Shown here piece by piece: positions 57,825 to 64,000 of a DNA stretch of 64,000 nucleotides (within the stretch, counting starts at the first letter, position 1; each line of letters starts with the position of its first letter). The stretch is taken from contig CM036257.1 of assembly GCA_020698575.1 (NCBI GenBank), positions 15,949,520 through 16,013,519 on the forward strand. Reading direction: 5' to 3'. Below the pieces are notes generated by a model, which was not told the DNA's origin, ran no database searches, and saw only the letters and a list, made by a program, of their open reading frames with translations. The translations under genes were made by a program, and so were the position numbers. Origin of the DNA: Bostrychus sinensis (Eukaryota > Chordata > Actinopteri > Gobiiformes > Eleotridae).

Positions 57825-57888
57825 TATAGTATAATTTTAAACCAATGGAGCACACATGTGTGCTCCATTGGGTTTAAATTATACTATA
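57825..57888. repeat. 64-bp near-perfect palindrome
   Basis: Two 32-nt arms meet without spacer at 57856/57857 and match at 30 of 32 positions. The centre is GAGCACACATGTGTGCTC; the outer ends are TATAGTATAATTT and AAATTATACTATA. It would form a hairpin or cruciform. It is not part of a repeat I recognise. Confidence 0.9.
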
Positions 57889-59894
57889 AGTAATTGAAGT
57901 ACATACACTACACAGTGAGTAGTGTCCGCATAAAGTTAAACTGCCACTTGACTCATAAATGTTCTTTAGGGCAGCTCGAGTCAATAAAGATATTGAATGT
58001 GAAAGAGAAGCCGTGGTCTGGGGGCCGTAAAGATTGCTCCTGTGAAAACATGCCTCGTAGTTTTTCCATACACATGTGGACGCACAAAGCTAGCCGGGGC
58101 AGTTACTGTCACATCTCCAGACCTCAGCCCTCCTCTCTTATCATGGGCTCCAAGTGAGGACCCTGAACTGTACTGTGTGTTCTGACCAGGCTCGTAACGC
58201 TCACTACTGCTGCACATTCCTCCAGAGTTTTACGCTGCACCACAGTGTAGCAGCCAACAACCGTAAAACTTAAATGTTTTTGAGATCTGAGCGGCCGGCT
58301 GGCTCCCATGTCGCTGCTTTTTTCTGTCTTGAGTGAACATGCCGCTGTGGTTTTGGTCCTGAGGTGTGGAATGTGTTGCTGACAATGACACAAACCCAGA
58401 GTTGCCCCCCACCCCTTTGCCCCGTCCCACGGCAGCCCTCTCCAAGGGGTCCTAGTCCAGCTGTCTTGTTGTGGTCAGATTCTCAGTAGTGTGCCGTATC
58501 ACATGGGGAGGGGATAATCCCACATTGGGATCAGGCGCAGGCTCGGGACACACAGCCTCTCAGGAAGGAGCTGTACACCCGATGCTGAGTTCAGAGATGA
58601 GAAAAAAGAGACCGAAAGAACAGAAAGTGACAGGAAGAAAAACAGAGATGTTGCAGAAAATGATCCTTTTATCCCAAAACAGCAGTCTTATTTTCTTCCT
58701 TGTCCCTCTGTGTCTCTCTGTGCTTCTGCACTCTATGGGACTGTAAACTGAAACTGGTTAGTGCAGAGCTCTTAATTCTTGTCAGCGTCTATTAATTATG
58801 GGCCAGTTGGATGTTGGAGTTCAAACGGCCCCCACGGATCCCGAATTCCTAGCTCTGACTGTTCAGTCACTTGTCGCTCGTCGCCGCCACATGAAACCAG
58901 TGTGTGGTTGTGTGTGAGGACAAAAGCCGCTACAATTCACTGTAGCTTAGTCTGACAAGTATGAATTTAAGGTGCACACCTGCTTTGTATATTTTTGCAT
59001 TTACTCACTCCGCAGTACTTTATTAGGTTTTTGTGTACCATTAAATAGAGAGAAGCCACTGAACTGATTTAATATTGAGAGTACATGCACAGTTTCTTGA
59101 AGCACAATTTATTATTTTAAATTTACCTTAACCAAGAGTAATGGTAAAAACAACAAGTGCGTCTCCATCTTTTACAAAGCCGGTCCATAGCTGCCTAACT
59201 GACTAATTAAAACAGCAACCACATGTGTTCAGAGAACAAGAAGTCTATTTGCAAGCCATATTGATTACTTTAAGGCGTACAAATGGAAAGCTGTGTTAGG
59301 AGAGGGCTCTCGATTTAGCTTCAATCTGCCAGGCATAAAATGATCTCAGTGTGTTTGCTGGGAAGAATGAGCTCCCTCTGGGCACGCTGGGTAATTAGGT
59401 TAGTGGATAGTCAGTGTCAGGAAATTGAAAGACCATCCTAATCGGATTCTTTTGTTTCCAGGGGAATCAAAGGAATTTATATGAGTCACTGGGAAATCTC
59501 ACACGACTCAATTCCACTTGACCATGTAAAGTCTGTTTGCTCTCCCTCGGAGCTCAAACAACTTTTAATACGAGAGTGTAAATCCAGCGCACAGGGTGTA
59601 TGTGATGTGGCCTGTGTCCTCTAAGATGGCTCTCGGGATAATCCCAGATATGCCCCGTTTGTATTCTAACTAGATACTTAGGCTTGTTCACTTTGATTGA
59701 GCAGTCACCCTGCTTTTAAAAGGTTACTAGTATCTCTGGAGTCCTTTGTCCAACTTCAGACCAATGGGTAGCATAGCAAGTCGTTCTAAACACTATACAA
59801 CAATAAAATTCTGCCTTTCATCTATACCAACTTTTTAAAATATAAAAACAATACAAAAAATCTAAACTCTTCTCTAAAATGTTTGTATTTGCAG

Positions 59895-60005
59895 GTGTTC
59901 GTCTGGACCGAGTGCGAGGCGGCCGACAGAAGTACAAGAGAAGGTTGGACGCAGAGAATGCCAACTACCTCGGTCTCACCATCCCCCCTCCCGCTAAAAA
60001 GCCAT
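59895..60005 (+). CDS. esrrb: esrrb coding exon 4 (C-terminal extension and hinge)
   Basis: A 111-nt exon with acceptor TTTGTATTTGCAG|GT and donor CCAT|GTAAGT. It encodes VRLDRVRGGRQKYKRRLDAE (residues 196-215), the C-terminal extension that in ERRs contacts the 5' part of the response element, then the hinge NANYLGLTIPPPAKKP. The exon starts in phase 1 (Gly195) and ends in phase 1 (Leu232). The hinge differs from both human paralogues but keeps PPAKKP(L), the ERR-beta form. Confidence 0.95.
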
Positions 60006-60220
60006 GTAAGTCACAGCGCAGATTTCATTTCTTTATTTATTTTACTTTAAGATTGCACACATAGACGCATACCTCTTGTCACCTTGCCTCACCTTCATCG
60101 TATTCATTCATTTCCTGTTCATTTCATCCACTGTATTTTGCATTTTTCTGTTTAATGTTTTTGATCAAGTAAACTGGGATTTTTATGCATCCGCTGTCTC
60201 TCATCCCTTTTATCTTCCAG
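60006..60220 (+). other. esrrb: esrrb intron 4 (short)
   Basis: A 215-bp phase-1 intron with donor GTAAGTCAC and acceptor TTTTATCTTCCAG, pyrimidine-rich throughout its 3' part. Confidence 0.92.
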
Positions 60221-60382
60221 TGACGAAGATCGTGTCTCATCTGTTGGTGGTAGAGCCAGAGAAAATCTACGCCATGCCTGACCCCACGATGCCTGATGGA
60301 GACATCAAGGCGCTGACCACTTTGTGCGACTTAGCCGACCGCGAGCTGGTGGTCATCATCGGCTGGGCTAAACATATCCCAG
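60221..60382 (+). CDS. esrrb: esrrb coding exon 5 (start of ligand-binding domain)
   Basis: A 162-nt exon with acceptor TTATCTTCCAG|TG and donor CCCAG|GTATGA. It encodes residues 232-285 and the first base of Gly286: LTKIVSHLLVVEPEKIYAMP, DPTMPDGDIKALTTLCDLAD and RELVVIIGWAKHIP. These are helices 1 to 3 of the ligand-binding domain. LTKIVS favours ERR-beta, while the IYAMPDPT segment looks more like ERR-gamma. The downstream exons with the coactivator groove and AF-2 helix are beyond base 64000, so the gene is cut by the window, not broken. Confidence 0.95.
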
Positions 60383-60424
60383 GTATGAAGTAATGGAAAT
60401 GCACTGTGTGGGCTCTTTATAGTA

Positions 60425-60514
60425 ATATACACTCACCAGGCACATTATTAGGCACAAATCACATAGCAGCTCAAATCAATACACTTAGGGACGCAGACAT
60501 GCTCAGATAAAGAC
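60425..60514. repeat. DNA-transposon terminal fragment
   Basis: TATACACTCACCAGGCACAT followed by TATTAGGCAC and, further on, ACACTTAGGGACGCAGACAT matches the TACACTCACCGGCCACTTTATTAGG-type terminus very common in fish. No opposite end was found. Superfamily not assigned. Confidence 0.6.
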
Positions 60515-62917
60515 ATATTTGCTTTCTATGAACCCTGGAGATTGTTTTAGTTTAGCAGATCCTGAAATCGTCACTTAAATCAAATTTCTTTCACATTCTG
60601 GTGCTTATTTTGAACTTCAGCAGGTTTGTCTTTAACATGTTTGTATGCCTTAATACTTTGCACACTAAGTTTTTACCATTTGATTTATTGATTTGATATT
60701 TACATTTGAAAGAATTGGATCAGGTGCATCTAAAAATGTCTTAGGAAATGTGCTTGATTGTGATATTGTAGTATACATAAAAGGTTTTAAATGGGTAATC
60801 TTACTTGTCAACTACCTATGTCTCCAAAATCTATTACAGGAAATTGGCGTTTATCAGTAAGGCACCAGTATTGTTGTTTGATTTTTTTTTTTCCAATGCT
60901 GGCTCCTCCTAAATGTTTAATTTGCTAAAATGATACTGTAAGGGATTATACTGTGTTGATAGCATGCATAAACAACCCCCTCACACATTCATGCTCATAC
61001 ACACAGGATAATTAACATCTGCTACTCATCTGCACCTAAGGGAGAAGCTAGTCCCATATTCTGAAATCTAATCAATAAAGAGCATCTGAAGGCTTTGATT
61101 TGACTGGCTGGGGCGGCAGAGTCTGGGGGCCGGGGTCCACCCCTATGTCAATGTATTCCATTTCAATCCTAGACTTAAAGAAAGCGATCCTCTTACTTAC
61201 TTAAGGACACTACAAAGGGGTCTGTGGTGGAAATTGATTTATTTAGGGAAACACTGACAGATTTCCTTAGGCCTTGTTAACAAATTCTTGAATAAGACTT
61301 GTTATGTAAATGCTCTCAAAGCTTCTTTCATCTCTGATTTGCTGAAACAGACATTTTAGAGTAAAGTAAATGAAGAGTGTGAGGACTGATTCAGCTCAAA
61401 TTAATGCACTGTATTGATCCAATTAAGTTTGTACGAAATGTTGCCAAATCATTTAATTACATTTGTTTAGGACTTTTTAATTTAATTGATTTTTAATTTC
61501 ACGATCGATTAATATGTTAAATAGTCATTAATTAATCAATGATGCAATCAGTCTACAAAATGGGTGTTAACAGTTGTTCAGAAAACTGTGCATTTATTTA
61601 AATAGTTAACCATTTTTATTTTTTTTAAAACAAGATCAGACATTACATACATTTTGAACTCAGTATATGACTTGTGCTTTATATAGACATCTTTTTTAGT
61701 GCGGGACAGTGTGTGTTGTGACTGTGACTGTGATACACACGGAGCAGCGCTGTGTGCCCTGATCGCAGATGAGGCTGTGAAGGTGCTGTCTCACCATTCT
61801 GAGAAACAGCTGAAACATGGACAAAAGGAGCATCCCTGACCCAAATGCACACTTTCTACTCTGACCTGCTTTCATCCCACAACACAAATGTGTGTTAACT
61901 ACTGCGGCTGATTTAACAGCTCTGCACAAAACTTACTCATCTCTCAAGGCCATTCATTACTCTGAAAAGGCTCCAACTTGTGCTTGTATAGGTTTTGGAG
62001 TTTGCTCTGACAAACATTTAATTTATTAGCCGTTTCTCCACTTAAAACAAGATACTATTAAAAAGGCTCTTATATTTCTCTCTCATTGCCCTGTCTCGCA
62101 ATGGTATGAAGAAATCCTAAATTCACACAATTATCTGCACCCACACTAAAGACCAATTATTACTGACCTTTCCTGAAAATGTATTCATTCCAGGTGATGT
62201 TGCACATAAACACTTATAAATGATAGCATTGCCTTTGACATCAGACATTTGCTTCTAATACATAATGTAAATGTATTTAATTTGTACTATATGCGTCATT
62301 GTTGTATATGAAAACAGGCCTCTTTGTTATGTTGGTTGGTTTCTAAGCTAGATAGCAGCTAGTTAGTCACAGTGCTAGCTCAGATACAGGTATACATGCT
62401 TACAGTATATGGTTGCATTAGTGCAGACAAGTATGTAGTTTCCTTCGGGATGGAGTGTGTCCTGTTCCTGTGGCACATTTATCTTAAGGTCATTAGCCCA
62501 AATGATGAAAGTAATGCAAAAAAATCTTGCCATTATATTTTTCTGCCTCAACCCCTGATCCATTTTCCATGTCTTCCTATTGATCCACATTGATCTATTT
62601 GACGCAAGTCTTACTCCAGACTCGGCAGAGCTATTAAAGATCCTGGTGACACTCTGGGGACATTTTACCTGAGGCCAGCAGGTCATAGTGTCACCCAGAA
62701 ACGATTAAGACAAAAGGGGTCCCTACAGTTTAAGAGTCCACTCCCACCATTACACCCATAGCCCGCTGCGCAAATGGCCTTAACGATGAGGTAATAAGAG
62801 TCATTACTGCTCATCGCTCCATTAATGTAAAAGTCCTTCAGATATGGAGCGCTGACAGGGAAACAGGAAGTGCCTCTGAGTTTTTCTTTTGATGAAATAT
62901 TTGTGGTATGTCCAGAG

Positions 62918-62930
62918 GGGTCAGAGGTCA
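62918..62930. promoter_or_regulatory. DR1 nuclear-receptor motif
   Basis: GGGTCA-G-AGGTCA, two half-sites spaced by 1 bp, the RXR/HNF4/COUP-TF type arrangement. It lies at the edge of a GC-balanced block in esrrb intron 5. Binding is not shown. Confidence 0.3.
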
Positions 62931-64000
62931 CCACTAAGTTTCTTCATATAATGATAGTATGTACAGAGACAGCCTCGGGATCCCACTCTGTTTAACACTC
63001 TTCACTTTCCCTTTACTGCTGTCTCTTCTTCTCAATCTCAGCCTTGTTCTCCCCTGGCTCCCCCTCCTGCTGCTGCTGCTCATATAGGCCCTCTAGTCTC
63101 ATTATTACCTCTGTCTTTTTATTAGGCCCATTAGGGCTCTTAGGAGGCCTGTAATGATACTAAATGAATAGAGAGTGAACTGCTGTCTGTTTTAGACCCA
63201 GCTCTCAATGACAGCTTCAAGCTTCACTGCCAACCACTCAGTCTCTTCATGCCACTGAATAGGGATTCAATTACTTATCTGATTTGTACCTATACTGTAC
63301 CTCTCCTCTCTTCCAGCTGTTTTTTTTTCTTCCTTCAATGTGGGTCTCCCAACAAACTGTTAATGTGTTTAAAACTGGTAAGAGATACTAGAAACAACTA
63401 CCGTTAAATCACTTGATGTTAATGAAATGCCGTACTGAATGTATGACAGTCTCAGCTGTAACCATTGAACACTAACAGGCAGAGTTCCCGGGTGTTCTAA
63501 AAAACACAATCACATAAATAGAACGTTGTATTGTAACTCTTTTAGCTTTTCAATGTACTGTACGTAAGCAAACTAAATTTCCCTGAAAATGTAATCAAAA
63601 TCTGACCATTAAATGTTTTGATGAGACAAAACAAACCAACACTGATAAAAACATAACTTTCTTGTCGGAGATACCAATACCAAGTGATGGCTACACATGA
63701 ATACTGATCATTATTGTTGAGATAATGAGGAGAATTTGCAAAAATGTAGTCAGGCAAGAACAAGTGTCTTGTGGAAGGTGTCTTAGTTGGAAAATCTGTC
63801 TGGGAATATGCTTTCTAAATGGCACATGTAAAGCACAAAAGTTTTATTTTATTTTTTGCAGATCTTTCCTTTTCACTTAGACATGTTCCTCACAATCAGT
63901 GACAGTGCAGTATCTGTTCAGTTTCCTTGTATAGCCTATGGCACCGTTGTCTTTTTCTTCATAAATGGATTTTGAAATGTGAAGCTGCTCTTCCATGTGC

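Larger units (their letters stand above)
60383..64000 (+). other. esrrb: esrrb intron 5 (5' part, runs off the window)
   Basis: At least 3.6 kb of phase-1 intron. It has a DNA-transposon end at 60425 and a GC-balanced candidate element at 62600-62940 that includes a DR1 motif. No exon matching the next ligand-binding segment (GFxxLSLxDQ) was found in any frame. Confidence 0.8.

Overview
The window is vertebrate nuclear DNA, almost certainly from a teleost fish and probably a percomorph-grade one. It holds spliced genes with GT-AG introns, long AT-rich noncoding stretches, dinucleotide and trinucleotide microsatellites, and degraded copies of repeats familiar from fish genomes: a LINE fragment with a (GGAT)n tail, tRNA-derived SINEs, a Tc1/mariner element with long inverted repeats, and a hAT-like terminus. 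No bacterial, viral or CRISPR features were seen.

Two protein-coding genes are supported, both partial and transcribed away from each other. At the left edge, on the minus strand, are the first two coding exons of tgfb3 (exon 1 at 2036-2381, exon 2 at 104-267). They encode the signal peptide and the first part of the latency-associated propeptide; the other exons lie left of base 1. At the right, on the plus strand, is the 5' part of an estrogen-related receptor gene, best called esrrb. Its five coding exons are 41291-41340, 48439-48854, 51642-51758, 59895-60005 and 60221-60382. Together they encode 286 residues: an N-terminal A/B region, the complete two-finger DNA-binding domain, the hinge and the start of the ligand-binding domain. 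The remaining ligand-binding exons lie beyond base 64000. All splice phases join without a break.

Layout: 1-2940 tgfb3 5' part and leader; 2940-40800 an intergenic stretch of about 38 kb without a convincing gene; 40800-64000 esrrb promoter, exons and introns. The intergenic stretch carries a minus-strand LINE fragment (5700-6846), a Tc1-like pseudo-transposon (20662-21981), an inverted-repeat DNA element (32818-33539), one well-preserved SINE with target-site duplication (33657-34040) and three older relatives. Between these lie several blocks of higher GC with retained CpG and homeodomain-type TAATTA cores, which look like candidate cis-regulatory sequence.

The TGFB-ERR pairing and divergent orientation match the human 14q24 TGFB3...ESRRB arrangement, but no ift43 or gpatch2l exon was seen between them. 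The most interesting points are: a first coding exon in this esrrb gene that resembles the longer ERR-gamma N terminus; a five-codon upstream ORF that ends in UGAUG on the esrrb start codon; a 64-bp near-perfect palindrome and a three-copy motif array in esrrb intron 3; and an unrecognised protein-like minus-strand ORF in the same intron. I see no evidence for a novel multi-gene system.
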